8,531 nt of DNA from Deltaproteobacteria bacterium (GTDB lineage: Bacteria; Desulfobacterota; Desulfobulbia; Desulfobulbales; VMSU01): the NCBI GenBank assembly GCA_024274995.1, contig JAJSAA010000031.1, positions 1-8,531 on the forward strand, in the 5' to 3' direction. This document shows positions 1 to 6,007 of the stretch, piece after piece (position 1 is the first letter of the stretch; the number at the start of each line of letters is the position of its first letter). The notes beneath the pieces were generated by a model that had not been told where the DNA came from, ran no database searches, and saw nothing but the letters and a program-made list of their open reading frames with translations. The position numbers and the translations under genes are program-made.

Positions 1-110
1 AGCTGTTCGCCGTCCAAATCAATAACTCTGATGCTCTGTACTTTGATCAATTCGTTGATCCGCGCCCTGGCCTCTCTGCCGTTTTGATCCTTCCTTCTAC
101 CTTTTTTGAT
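1..110 (-). CDS. infC: Translation initiation factor IF-3, N-terminal fragment with ATC start (runs off left edge)
   Basis: IF-3 binds the 30S subunit and monitors start-codon and initiator-tRNA selection. Reading minus from 110, the first 36 codons give a basic N-terminus (KKGRRKDQNGREAR) followed by RINELIKVQSIRVIDLDGEQ. This is the characteristic opening of the IF-3 N-terminal domain (R-I-N-x-x-I, then R-[LV]-I-D-x-x-G-E-Q-L). The start is placed at ATC (108-110) because a GGAGGT Shine-Dalgarno lies 5 nt upstream. No ATG, GTG or TTG occurs in frame between that ATC and the upstream in-frame TGA. A rare start codon is a known hallmark of infC (AUU in E. coli), where it allows autoregulation by IF-3. 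The gene follows thrS, the usual thrS-infC order; rpmI and rplT would be expected beyond the left edge. The identity is secure; the exact start is inferred. Confidence 0.9.
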   Translation of the reverse strand, partial: MKKGRRKDQNGREARARINELIKVQSIRVIDLDGEQ

Positions 111-115
111 ACTCC

Positions 116-121
116 ACCTCC
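116..121 (-). promoter_or_regulatory. Strong Shine-Dalgarno of infC
   Basis: GGAGGT on the minus strand, with 5 nt before the ATC at 108-110. It is the main reason for placing the infC start at a non-canonical codon. A strong SD would help compensate for the poor start codon. Confidence 0.75.
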
Positions 122-136
122 AACTGTGGTTTTTTT

Positions 137-141
137 GTATG
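137..141. repeat. Target-site duplication, left copy (GTATG)
   Basis: GTATG immediately precedes the GTAAC terminus of element A and matches the pentamer right after its other end. Confidence 0.65.
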
Positions 142-264
142 GTAACTGTTCAGCGGCATCCCGTCTTCGCCCATTCCGGTTTTCTCGAATATGACCTGTG
201 CTTCAAAGTCCAAAATGAACGAGGTAAGCATAGACTCTGAGCTGGAGCATGGCTGAATAGTTAC
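142..264. mobile_element. MITE-like 123-bp inverted-repeat element A, between thrS and infC
   Basis: The left end GTAACTGTTCAGC (142-154) and the right end GCTGAATAGTTAC (252-264) form a 13-bp terminal inverted repeat with one mismatch. The pentamer GTATG directly abuts both ends (137-141 and 265-269), as expected for a target-site duplication. No transposase is encoded, so this looks like a non-autonomous miniature element. Removing the element and one GTATG copy leaves a normal spacer of about 32 nt between thrS and infC. About 41 bp of its right end, read on the minus strand, align without gaps to the left end of element B (8074-8152) at about 30 of 41 positions. The parent family is not identified. 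The GTAA terminus recalls IS66 ends, but the duplication is 5 bp rather than the 8 bp usual for IS66. Confidence 0.75.
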
Positions 265-269
265 GTATG
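265..269. repeat. Target-site duplication, right copy (GTATG)
   Basis: GTATG immediately follows the terminal GTTAC of element A, one base from the thrS stop codon. It is the partner of the copy at 137-141. Confidence 0.65.
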
Positions 270-270
270 G

Positions 271-2196
271 TTAATCCAGCGTTGGGATACAGCTATCTTC
301 TTTAATTTGATCAAGGAACTCACCGACGGTCATGGCTGGCAGATTCTTGCCGTCACGTAAACGGGCGGTAATGGTATTATCTGCCATCTCTTGGTCGCCG
401 ATAATCAACATAAAGGGGATTTTGTTTAACTGGGCCTGACGAATCTTATAATTCAATTTTTCGTTGCGCAGATCTTTTTCGACCCGGATTCCGGCCTTTC
501 TTAATTGCTCGTATACCCCTTGGGCATATTCATTCTGAGCATCAGAGATGTTAAGGATAATAGTCTGTACGGGAGCCAACCACAAGGGGAAGGCCCCAGC
601 GTAATGTTCTATAAGCACCCCAAAGAAACGCTCAAGAGAACCCATTAAAGCTCGGTGAATCATGATGGGTTGATGATCGTGGCCATCTTCTCCGGTATAG
701 CTCATGGCAAAACGTTCAGGTAAATTAAAATCAACCTGAATGGTGGAGCATTGCCAGGAACGACCTATAACATCCTTAATTTTTATATCAATTTTAGGGC
801 CGTAGAAAACCCCCTCACCGGGATCAATTTCGTAGCTCATGCCTCTTTTCTCAAGGGCATGTTTCAGGGCGTTGGTGGCCCGCTCCCAATTCTCGTCACT
901 GCCGACAGATTTTGCCGGCCGGGTGGAGAGATAAACCTCATACTCCTTGAAGCCAAAAGTCTGGAGAATATTCATATTGAGGTCTAAAATATTGAATATC
1001 TCATCTTCCAACTGCTCAGGCAGGGTAAATATATGGGCATCATCCTGCGTAAAACCCCTAACCCGCATCAGGCCGTGCAGGGCACCTGTACGCTCATAAC
1101 GATATACCGTTCCCAATTCACACCAGCGGATGGGAAACTCCCGATAGCTGCGCTTACGTGTCTTGTAGATGGCAATATGAAAAGGGCAGTTCATGGGCTT
1201 GATCTGGTAGCTGACCTCATCTACCTCCATGGGCGAGAACATATCGTCAGCGTAAAAATCAAGATGTCCAGAGGTCTGCCATAAACCACGTTTGGCTATC
1301 TGCGGGGTATAGAGCAGTTCGTAATCATGCCGGAAATGCTCATTCTTCCAGAACTCTTCAATTAATGAGCGAATTCTGGCCCCTTTGGGCTGCCAGAGAA
1401 TAAGGCCTGGGCCCACCTGATCGTTAATGGTGAATAGCTCCAGTTCCCGGCCGAGACGGCGGTGATCTCGTTTTTTAGTCTCCTCTAAGAGCCGTAAATG
1501 GGTGCGCAGGGCCTTGGCATCGTTAAACGCGGTGCCGTAAATTCGTTGTAGCATGGCATTTTTTTCATCGCCACGCCAGTAAGCACCAGCCACCTTGAGC
1601 AACTTAAAAGCTCTTAAACGGCCGGTACTCGGCAGGTGCGGGCCCCGGCATAGATCGACAAAATCACCTTGTTGATAAAGGGATACGGTATTGCCGGCAA
1701 TATCATTAATGATTTCCAGCTTATAATTCTGGCCCTTATTTTCGAACAGAGCCGCAGCCTCTTCCTTGGATACCACCTGGCGGCTAAAAGGCAAGTCGGC
1801 GTTGACTATTTCCTGCATCTTCAACTCTATTTTCTCTAAATCAGCAGTCGAGAATGGAGAGTCCTTGGCAAAATCATAGTAAAAACCGTTGGTAATGGAA
1901 GGGCCTATGGTTACCTGAACCTCGCTGCCGAATATATCAAGCACGGCCTGGGCCATAATGTGAGCGGCACTGTGCCGTATAATGTCGAGTCCTGCCGGGC
2001 TGGCGGCGGTAATGGTTTCTAAGGCGGTGTCAGCTTGCAGGGGGGTGGATAGATCCTTTAAGTCATTACCGATCTTAACGGCCAGCACCTTTTTCCGCGT
2101 CTTGTTAGAGCAGATGGTCTTGACAGCCTCGGCGGCCGAGACTCCGGCAGGCAGCGCCTGAGCCGGGCCGTTATCTATGGAAATATTGATTGTCAT
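271..2196 (-). CDS. thrS: Threonine--tRNA ligase
   Basis: Cytoplasmic class II synthetase that charges tRNA-Thr using threonine and ATP. All 641 residues are present, the usual bacterial length. Domains in order: N-terminal TGS domain (about 1-62); editing domain with HSAAH (His75, His79) and DLCRGPH (Cys183, His187), the positions of the E. coli editing-site residues; catalytic core (about 245-540); C-terminal anticodon-binding domain (about 545-641). The catalytic zinc ligands are visible as Cys337 (KPMNCPFH), His388 (DDAHIF) and His514 (MIHRALMGS). The motif 2 region CELGTVYRYERTGALHG is intact. The start at 2194-2196 gives the normal TGS start MTINISIDNG. The Shine-Dalgarno is weak (GAAGA) and sits beside GC-rich hairpins, so translational control is possible. 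tRNA-Val lies upstream and infC downstream. Confidence 0.97.
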   Translation of the reverse strand: MTINISIDNGPAQALPAGVSAAEAVKTICSNKTRKKVLAVKIGNDLKDLSTPLQADTALETITAASPAGLDIIRHSAAHIMAQAVLDIFGSEVQVTIGPSITNGFYYDFAKDSPFSTADLEKIELKMQEIVNADLPFSRQVVSKEEAAALFENKGQNYKLEIINDIAGNTVSLYQQGDFVDLCRGPHLPSTGRLRAFKLLKVAGAYWRGDEKNAMLQRIYGTAFNDAKALRTHLRLLEETKKRDHRRLGRELELFTINDQVGPGLILWQPKGARIRSLIEEFWKNEHFRHDYELLYTPQIAKRGLWQTSGHLDFYADDMFSPMEVDEVSYQIKPMNCPFHIAIYKTRKRSYREFPIRWCELGTVYRYERTGALHGLMRVRGFTQDDAHIFTLPEQLEDEIFNILDLNMNILQTFGFKEYEVYLSTRPAKSVGSDENWERATNALKHALEKRGMSYEIDPGEGVFYGPKIDIKIKDVIGRSWQCSTIQVDFNLPERFAMSYTGEDGHDHQPIMIHRALMGSLERFFGVLIEHYAGAFPLWLAPVQTIILNISDAQNEYAQGVYEQLRKAGIRVEKDLRNEKLNYKIRQAQLNKIPFMLIIGDQEMADNTITARLRDGKNLPAMTVGEFLDQIKEDSCIPTLD

Positions 2197-2205
2197 TGTC
2201 TTCGG

Positions 2206-2238
2206 GCCGCGCGGGTTAAAGGAAGCGCGGCTGCTTCC
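2206..2238 (-). promoter_or_regulatory. Alternative hairpins in the thrS leader
   Basis: Two helices can form in the mRNA just upstream of thrS. One pairs GGAAGC with GCTTCC (2233-2238 with 2221-2226, loop of 6). The other is a 7-bp all-GC helix pairing 2225-2231 with 2206-2212 across a 12-nt loop. They share bases 2225-2226, and the loop of the first supplies the stem of the second, so they exclude each other. The GC helix ends 9 nt before the start codon and could restrict ribosome access. thrS is translationally controlled in E. coli; control here is inference. Confidence 0.35.
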
Positions 2239-2310
2239 TGGTCTTATAGCTAAATTATCTGTCTTGGTTGATCAGCCTATTGGCCAACGGCCGCTTTAAA
2301 GAATGGAGAA

Positions 2311-2387
2311 TGGTAGGCACGAGCGGATTTGAACCGCTGACCTCTTGCGTGTCGAGCAAGCGCTCTAACCAACTGAGCTACGCGCCT
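2311..2387 (-). tRNA. tRNA-Val (anticodon GAC)
   Basis: A full 77-nt cloverleaf is readable on the minus strand. The acceptor AGGCGCG pairs with CGTGCCT, followed by discriminator A and an encoded CCA (2311-2313). The D arm is GCTC/GAGC, the anticodon stem is CTTGC/GCAAG, the variable loop is AGGTC, and the T arm is AGCGG/CCGCT with loop TTCAAAT. The anticodon loop is TCGACAC, so the anticodon GAC (2351-2353) reads GUC/GUU valine codons. Position 33 is C (base 2354 on the plus strand is g) instead of the nearly universal U. The gene lies 114 nt upstream of thrS and probably shares its transcript. Confidence 0.93.
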
Positions 2388-2432
2388 ATGGCAGAAAAAC
2401 CAATGATGGACAAGTAGTCCGACAAACGGAAT

Positions 2433-2461
2433 TAATTAACAATTAATATTTGTTAAGTCAA
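2433..2461 (-). promoter_or_regulatory. Probable sigma70-type promoter for tRNA-Val and thrS
   Basis: On the minus strand TTGACT (2456-2461) is followed after 17 nt by TAATTA (2433-2438), in a very AT-rich stretch between pth and tRNA-Val. The predicted transcript start is near 2426, about 40 nt before the tRNA. The -35 is good (5 of 6); the -10 is weaker. Confidence 0.45.
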
Positions 2462-2495
2462 GAATAATATATGGTAAAAAGCAGAGGAATTAATA

Positions 2496-3077
2496 TTATT
2501 CTGGTTCTTGAGTCTGCCGCTGATTGATCGTGGCCATGGCGGCCTGGGAACCCTTTTTAACTATTAGTTTAAGGGCCGCCTCTATTTGCGGGATTCTTAC
2601 CGATAGAATCTGACGTTCTGCGGCAGCGAAACGGCCGAGTACAAAATCAGCTACTGCCATTGGCGCCGGAGGCCGGCCAATCCCAACTCTAATTCTGCTG
2701 AATTCTCTGCTGTGCAGGTGGCTGATTATAGACGATATGCCCCGATGACCGCCGCTCCCCCGGTTGTTGACCACTTTTATGCGGCCTATGTCAAGGTCAA
2801 GGTCGTCATGAATTACGATTATGTCGGTGGCCGCAATATGAAAATAAGCAGCAATACGTTCCACCGCCTGACCGCTTTCATTCATAAAGGCCTCTGGTTT
2901 AACGAATAGCAGCTTTGCTCCCCAGATTTCGGCTTTAGCCGTTTGAGCTATCCATTTAGATGGCGAGAATGTAAAATTATTATTTTCGCTCAGATAGTCG
3001 AGAAGCTGGAAACCAATATTATGTCTGGTTCCCTGATATTTAGCCCCTGGGTTGCCAAGGCCGACAATGAGCAGCAT
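2496..3077 (-). CDS. pth: Peptidyl-tRNA hydrolase
   Basis: Hydrolyses the ester bond of peptidyl-tRNAs released prematurely from ribosomes, freeing tRNA for reuse; cytoplasmic and monomeric in the known family. The 193 residues match the bacterial Pth family. The start MLLIVGLGNPGAKYQGTRHNIG contains the family signature with catalytic His19 (E. coli His20) and Asn10. FMNESG supplies Asn66 (E. coli Asn68) and IHDDLDL supplies Asp91 (E. coli Asp93). In the usual GGHNG signature the Asn (E. coli Asn114) is replaced by Arg112 (GGHRGISSI). The start at 3075-3077 has AAAGGT 8 nt upstream. The gene follows rplY but is separated from it by a terminator, so it needs read-through or its own weak promoter in 3078-3157. 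Confidence 0.96.
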   Translation of the reverse strand: MLLIVGLGNPGAKYQGTRHNIGFQLLDYLSENNNFTFSPSKWIAQTAKAEIWGAKLLFVKPEAFMNESGQAVERIAAYFHIAATDIIVIHDDLDLDIGRIKVVNNRGSGGHRGISSIISHLHSREFSRIRVGIGRPPAPMAVADFVLGRFAAAERQILSVRIPQIEAALKLIVKKGSQAAMATINQRQTQEPE

Positions 3078-3157
3078 TTTTATCTACCTTTGAAAGCTGA
3101 TGGTTATTGCACGGTTGGAGATGTAACAAATTCTCTAAGCTAACGAAGAATAAGAAT

Positions 3158-3191
3158 AAAAAAAACCGGAAAAAATGAACTTTTCCCGGTT
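3158..3191 (-). terminator. Intrinsic terminator after rplY
   Basis: On the minus strand AACCGG-G-AAAA (3191-3181) pairs with TTTT-T-CCGGTT (3174-3164). This gives an 11-bp stem with one G-U pair and a 6-nt loop, followed by a run of T (3163-3158). It starts 25 nt after the rplY stop and ends 80 nt before the pth start. Confidence 0.88.
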
Positions 3192-3215
3192 TCCGGGGCA
3201 AACTTTGGTGGCCGC

Positions 3216-3845
3216 TTATTCCGCTATTTCTTTCTCAGGCTGGGCGGCAGTCTCACCTTCCGCGTCCTCATCCTCAAAATCCGCAGCTTTGACAGTGGCG
3301 TGAATCACCGCGATGCAGATGGCATCTTTGTCATTTTTAATCTCAATATTGGCGGGTATCGCAAGGGCTTCACAGCTGATTTGATCACCAATATCCAGAG
3401 CGCTGATATCGATCTCAATATAATCGGGAATATCCAAGGGCAGGCCCTGTAAGGTAACAAAGGGCAGACCAATGTGAAGCTCGCCACCGAGATCGACCCC
3501 TTTCGCCTTGCCGCTGAATTTAAGCGGTACCTCAAACACCGTGGGGGTATCAAGCTTTATCTCATGAAAATCAACATGAAGCAGGGAGTCATCTACTGGT
3601 TTAGTCTGGATTTCTTTAACCATGACGTGCCGTTTAACACCGGCAATATCCAGATTGAATATGGCATTCCGCCGCTGCATCTGGAGCAATGTGTGAGTGA
3701 GATCCTTGCAGTCAAACTGCAGGTGAACCGGCTCGAGATGATTGCCATAGAGGACAGCGGGGGTTGCCCCTGAACTTCTGAGACAGCGGTTGGCACCTTT
3801 ACCAAATTTATTTCTTACCTGGGCGCTTAAATCGTATTGTAACAT
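3216..3845 (-). CDS. rplY: 50S ribosomal protein L25, long CTC/TL5 type
   Basis: Binds 5S rRNA in the large subunit; the long form is related to the B. subtilis general stress protein Ctc. The 209 residues divide into an N-terminal L25 domain (about 1-95), a C-terminal beta domain (about 100-185) and an acidic tail (about 188-209, rich in Asp and Glu). The L25 domain shows GKGANRCLRSSGATPAVLYG and VKEIQTKPVDDSLLHVDFHE, and the beta domain shows VPLKFSGKAKGVDLGGEL and IPDYIEIDIS. The start at 3843-3845 follows a strong AGGAGGT. prs lies 81 nt upstream and pth downstream, the order commonly seen in this lineage. A terminator closes the transcript. Confidence 0.96.
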   Translation of the reverse strand: MLQYDLSAQVRNKFGKGANRCLRSSGATPAVLYGNHLEPVHLQFDCKDLTHTLLQMQRRNAIFNLDIAGVKRHVMVKEIQTKPVDDSLLHVDFHEIKLDTPTVFEVPLKFSGKAKGVDLGGELHIGLPFVTLQGLPLDIPDYIEIDISALDIGDQISCEALAIPANIEIKNDKDAICIAVIHATVKAADFEDEDAEGETAAQPEKEIAE

Positions 3846-3854
3846 TTGCTTAAA

Positions 3855-3861
3855 ACCTCCT
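3855..3861 (-). promoter_or_regulatory. Strong Shine-Dalgarno of rplY
   Basis: AGGAGGT on the minus strand, 9 nt before the ATG at 3843-3845. It fits a highly expressed ribosomal protein gene and fixes the start. Confidence 0.8.
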
Positions 3862-3899
3862 GCACGGACTTTATCCGAAACTGATTGTTTGGTTTAATG

Positions 3900-3923
3900 G
3901 GCTGTGTCAGCCAAATTATTGGC
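3900..3923 (-). other. Two overlapping small hairpins between prs and rplY
   Basis: GCCAA/TTGGC (3919-3923 with 3910-3914, 4-nt loop) and GGCTG/CAGCC (3908-3912 with 3900-3904, 3-nt loop) share 3910-3912 and cannot form together. There is no T-run, so this is not a terminator. It may be a processing or regulatory site, or chance. Confidence 0.25.
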
Positions 3924-3926
3924 ATC

Positions 3927-4874
3927 TTATACAAATAATGAACTCACCGAATCCTCGGAGTGAATACAGCTTATGGCATTGCCAATGAGCTCGGCAATGG
4001 AAAGCACCTTTATCTTGGAGCAGTTACGGACTTTCTCGCGGAGCGGGATACTGTCGGTAATAACCAGAGATTTTATCTTGGAGGCTTCAAGCCGTTCAAT
4101 GGCCGGCCCTGAAAGTACGCCGTGTGAACAGCAGGCGTAGACTTCGTGAGCCCCTCTTTCAATCAATATGTCAGCGGCTGAACAGAGGGTACCGGCCGTG
4201 TCAACCATGTCATCTAAGAGAATAGCGGTCTTGCCCTTTACGTCGCCGATGACATTCATGGCGGCGCATACATTGGCCCGCTCCCGTCTCTTGTCGATAA
4301 TGGCCATATCGGCACCGAGGCGTTTGGCAAAGGCCCTGGTGCGCTCAACGCCGCCGGCATCAGGGGATACCATGATAATATTGCTGCATTCCCGTTTTAT
4401 ATAATCAAGCAGGATGGGAGCGGCGTAGAGATTGTCAACGGGAATATTGAAGAACCCCTGAATCTGACCAGCGTGCAGATCCAGGGTCAGCACCCGGCGA
4501 ACGCCAACCACCATCATCATTTCAGCGACTACCTTGGCGGTAATGGGTACCCGGGGAGCAACTTTTCGATCCTGACGGGCGTAACCATAATAGGGGATAA
4601 CAACTGTAATTCTTCTCGCCGAAGCCCGGCGCATGGCATCGACCATAATCACCAGTTCCATGAGATGGTCATTTACCGGCGGGCAGGTGGGTTGAATAAG
4701 AAAAATATCCCGGCCCCTAACATTTTCTTTGATTTCAACGAATATTTCACCATCACTGAATCTTCTGACTTCGGCGACGGACAAGGGAATATCCAGGTGC
4801 TGGCATATTGACTCCGCCAGCGGCCGGTTGGCATTACCGGTAAAAACCTTCATGTCCTTCAACATACTTTTCAT
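3927..4874 (-). CDS. prs: Ribose-phosphate pyrophosphokinase (PRPP synthase)
   Basis: Makes PRPP from ribose 5-phosphate and ATP, supplying purine, pyrimidine, histidine, tryptophan and NAD synthesis; a cytoplasmic class I enzyme. The 315 residues match the family. Visible are FTGNANRPLAESIC at the start, the ATP-binding segment YYGYARQDRK (95-104), the catalytic-site LDLHAGQIQGFF with His134, the flexible-loop region IIDKRRER (192-199) and the PRPP-binding loop DDMVDTAGTL (221-230). The start at 4872-4874 has AAGGGA 6 nt upstream. Met4 and Met8 are possible alternatives, since the conserved part begins at Lys7-Asp-Met-Lys-Val. tRNA-Gln lies 46 nt upstream and rplY follows downstream. Confidence 0.97.
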   Translation of the reverse strand: MKSMLKDMKVFTGNANRPLAESICQHLDIPLSVAEVRRFSDGEIFVEIKENVRGRDIFLIQPTCPPVNDHLMELVIMVDAMRRASARRITVVIPYYGYARQDRKVAPRVPITAKVVAEMMMVVGVRRVLTLDLHAGQIQGFFNIPVDNLYAAPILLDYIKRECSNIIMVSPDAGGVERTRAFAKRLGADMAIIDKRRERANVCAAMNVIGDVKGKTAILLDDMVDTAGTLCSAADILIERGAHEVYACCSHGVLSGPAIERLEASKIKSLVITDSIPLREKVRNCSKIKVLSIAELIGNAISCIHSEDSVSSLFV

Positions 4875-4914
4875 TCCAATTCCCTTGTGTATCCGGCACT
4901 AACCGGAATTATAT

Positions 4915-4943
4915 ATTATATGGCTGGGGCGGTAGGATTCGAA
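4915..4943 (-). promoter_or_regulatory. Possible prs promoter overlapping tRNA-Gln
   Basis: Directly after the tRNA CCA the minus strand reads TATAATATATAATT, with a perfect TATAAT at 4915-4920 and a second at 4908-4913. A poor -35 (TTCGAA, 4938-4943, in the T loop) lies 17 nt upstream of the first. It could drive prs independently or be plain AT-richness after the tRNA. Confidence 0.25.
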
Positions 4944-4995
4944 CCTACGAATGCAGGCGTCAAAGGCCTGTGTCTTACCGCTTGACGACGCCCCA
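4921..4995 (-). tRNA. tRNA-Gln (anticodon TTG)
   Basis: A 75-nt cloverleaf on the minus strand. The acceptor TGGGGCG pairs with CGCCCCA, followed by discriminator G and an encoded CCA (4921-4923). The anticodon stem is CAGGC/GCCTG with loop CTTTGAC (anticodon TTG at 4961-4963, normal U33), and the T arm is GTAGG/CCTAC with loop TTCGAAT. It sits 62 nt after ispE and 46 nt before prs, a conserved position in Desulfobacterota and relatives. It may be excised from a longer ispE-prs transcript. Confidence 0.97.
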
Positions 4996-5057
4996 AGAAA
5001 CGACATAAAATGTTTTGGAAAATCTGCCAGTCCGGCCACTGCTTTATCTGTATGCTG

Positions 5058-5945
5058 TCAAACCGGCCATGCCGCGCATGATATAACCCACGGATATATG
5101 GCCTGGCAGACCTTGGAGCAATTTTCGGCTGCCTGTTGGTGGGCAAATATGCCGAAAACCGTGGGGCCGCTGCCTGACATCAGGGCTGCGGACGCCTTTA
5201 ATTTAAGCAATTTCCCCTTTATGTCTTTAATAATTGGATAGCTCTCGGCGGTTACCGCTTCCAGGTCATTAAAGGGGAAATCAGTATCTGCCCTGCGCAT
5301 GAGCCGGGTAATATCTTCAGGCAGTAAAATCCTATCTCCTGATTTTGAATAGCGAGATAAGATATCTGGCTTATGAGCAGTTGTCAATCGAAAATTGTCA
5401 TAAACCCATTTTGTGGAGACGGAAAAACCAGGGTTGACCAAGACAAACCAGGCATCTTGCGCCGCTGGCAATTCGTCTATTGTGGTGCCTGTTCCGGTAA
5501 CCAGAGCACTGCCGCCCGCAGTTATAAAAAAAGGCACATCCGAGCCTAATTCGGCACCAAGTTTTCTTAAAACAGCTGGTGAATAATTTGTCTTAAAGAG
5601 TTTATTCAGCCCCATAAGTACGGTGGCTGCATCACTGCTGCCGCCGCCTAAACCGGCCGCTGTCGGAATGCCCTTGTGGAGTTTAATCTCAACGCCGTTT
5701 TTTAAGCCGCTGTATTTTAAGAAGGTCAGAGCAGCTTTAAAGGCAATATTGCCCTCATCCTCCGGTAAATCGGAACCCGGGCATGACAGCCGTATGTGCT
5801 GCTTGGTTTTTCTTAACAAAATTTCGTCGGTTAGGTTGATCTTCTGCATAACCGATTTGATATTGTGAAGGCCATCATCCCTGAGACCGCAAACCTTTAA
5901 GGTTAGATTTATCTTGGCCGGAGCCTTAACAGCTATTTCCGTCAT
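5058..5945 (-). CDS. ispE: 4-diphosphocytidyl-2-C-methyl-D-erythritol kinase
   Basis: Phosphorylates CDP-methylerythritol at the 2-position in the MEP pathway to isopentenyl diphosphate; a cytoplasmic GHMP kinase. The 295 residues are normal. The first motif is APAKINLTLKV (8-18), with Lys11 matching E. coli Lys10. The phosphate-binding glycine-rich motif is IPTAAGLGGGSSDAA (93-107). The catalytic Asp136 lies in GSDVPFF, and the third GHMP motif is MSGSGPTVFGIF (256-267). The start at 5943-5945 gives the expected N-terminus, but no clear Shine-Dalgarno precedes it (upstream minus strand AAAAAACCCTG), so translation may rely on coupling or an open leader. It follows the DUF1844 gene by 62 nt and precedes tRNA-Gln. 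Confidence 0.96.
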   Translation of the reverse strand: MTEIAVKAPAKINLTLKVCGLRDDGLHNIKSVMQKINLTDEILLRKTKQHIRLSCPGSDLPEDEGNIAFKAALTFLKYSGLKNGVEIKLHKGIPTAAGLGGGSSDAATVLMGLNKLFKTNYSPAVLRKLGAELGSDVPFFITAGGSALVTGTGTTIDELPAAQDAWFVLVNPGFSVSTKWVYDNFRLTTAHKPDILSRYSKSGDRILLPEDITRLMRRADTDFPFNDLEAVTAESYPIIKDIKGKLLKLKASAALMSGSGPTVFGIFAHQQAAENCSKVCQAIYPWVISCAAWPV

Positions 5946-5986
5946 CAGGGTTTTTTAGGTGAAAGTCAGAGGTGGCGGGGAGAAAG

Positions 5987-6000
5987 CCCGGTGCGCCGGG
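5987..6000 (-). other. Small GC hairpin between DUF1844 gene and ispE
   Basis: CCCGG/CCGGG pairs 5996-6000 with 5987-5991 around a 4-nt loop. Only CTTTCTCC follows on the minus strand, so it is at best a weak terminator or an mRNA-processing hairpin. Confidence 0.3.
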
Positions 6001-6007
6001 ATGGGAA

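Noticed and set aside
142..264. Assigning element A to the IS66 family from its GTAA end
   Set aside because: The flanking duplication is 5 bp, not the 8 bp usual for IS66, and no transposase is present. The family is left open.
142..264. Integron attC site
   Set aside because: The ends lack the paired RYYYAAC and GTTRRRY core sites, and no integrase or cassette array is nearby.
1033..1284. Plus-strand open frames over thrS, rplY, prs, ispE and serA
   Set aside because: They lie opposite clearly conserved genes and show no recognisable protein character, so they are shadows of the minus-strand coding.
3078..3157. A dedicated pth promoter (TTGTTA, 17 nt, TAACCA)
   Set aside because: Both boxes match consensus poorly, so it was not listed as a feature, although some promoter after the rplY terminator would make sense.
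5057..5062. TTGACA at the ispE stop as -35 of a tRNA-Gln promoter
   Set aside because: No acceptable -10 occurs 15-18 nt downstream; that stretch is GC-rich.
5987..6000. Intrinsic terminator between DUF1844 gene and ispE
   Set aside because: The stem is only 5 bp and the following bases (CTTTCTCC) lack a proper T-run.
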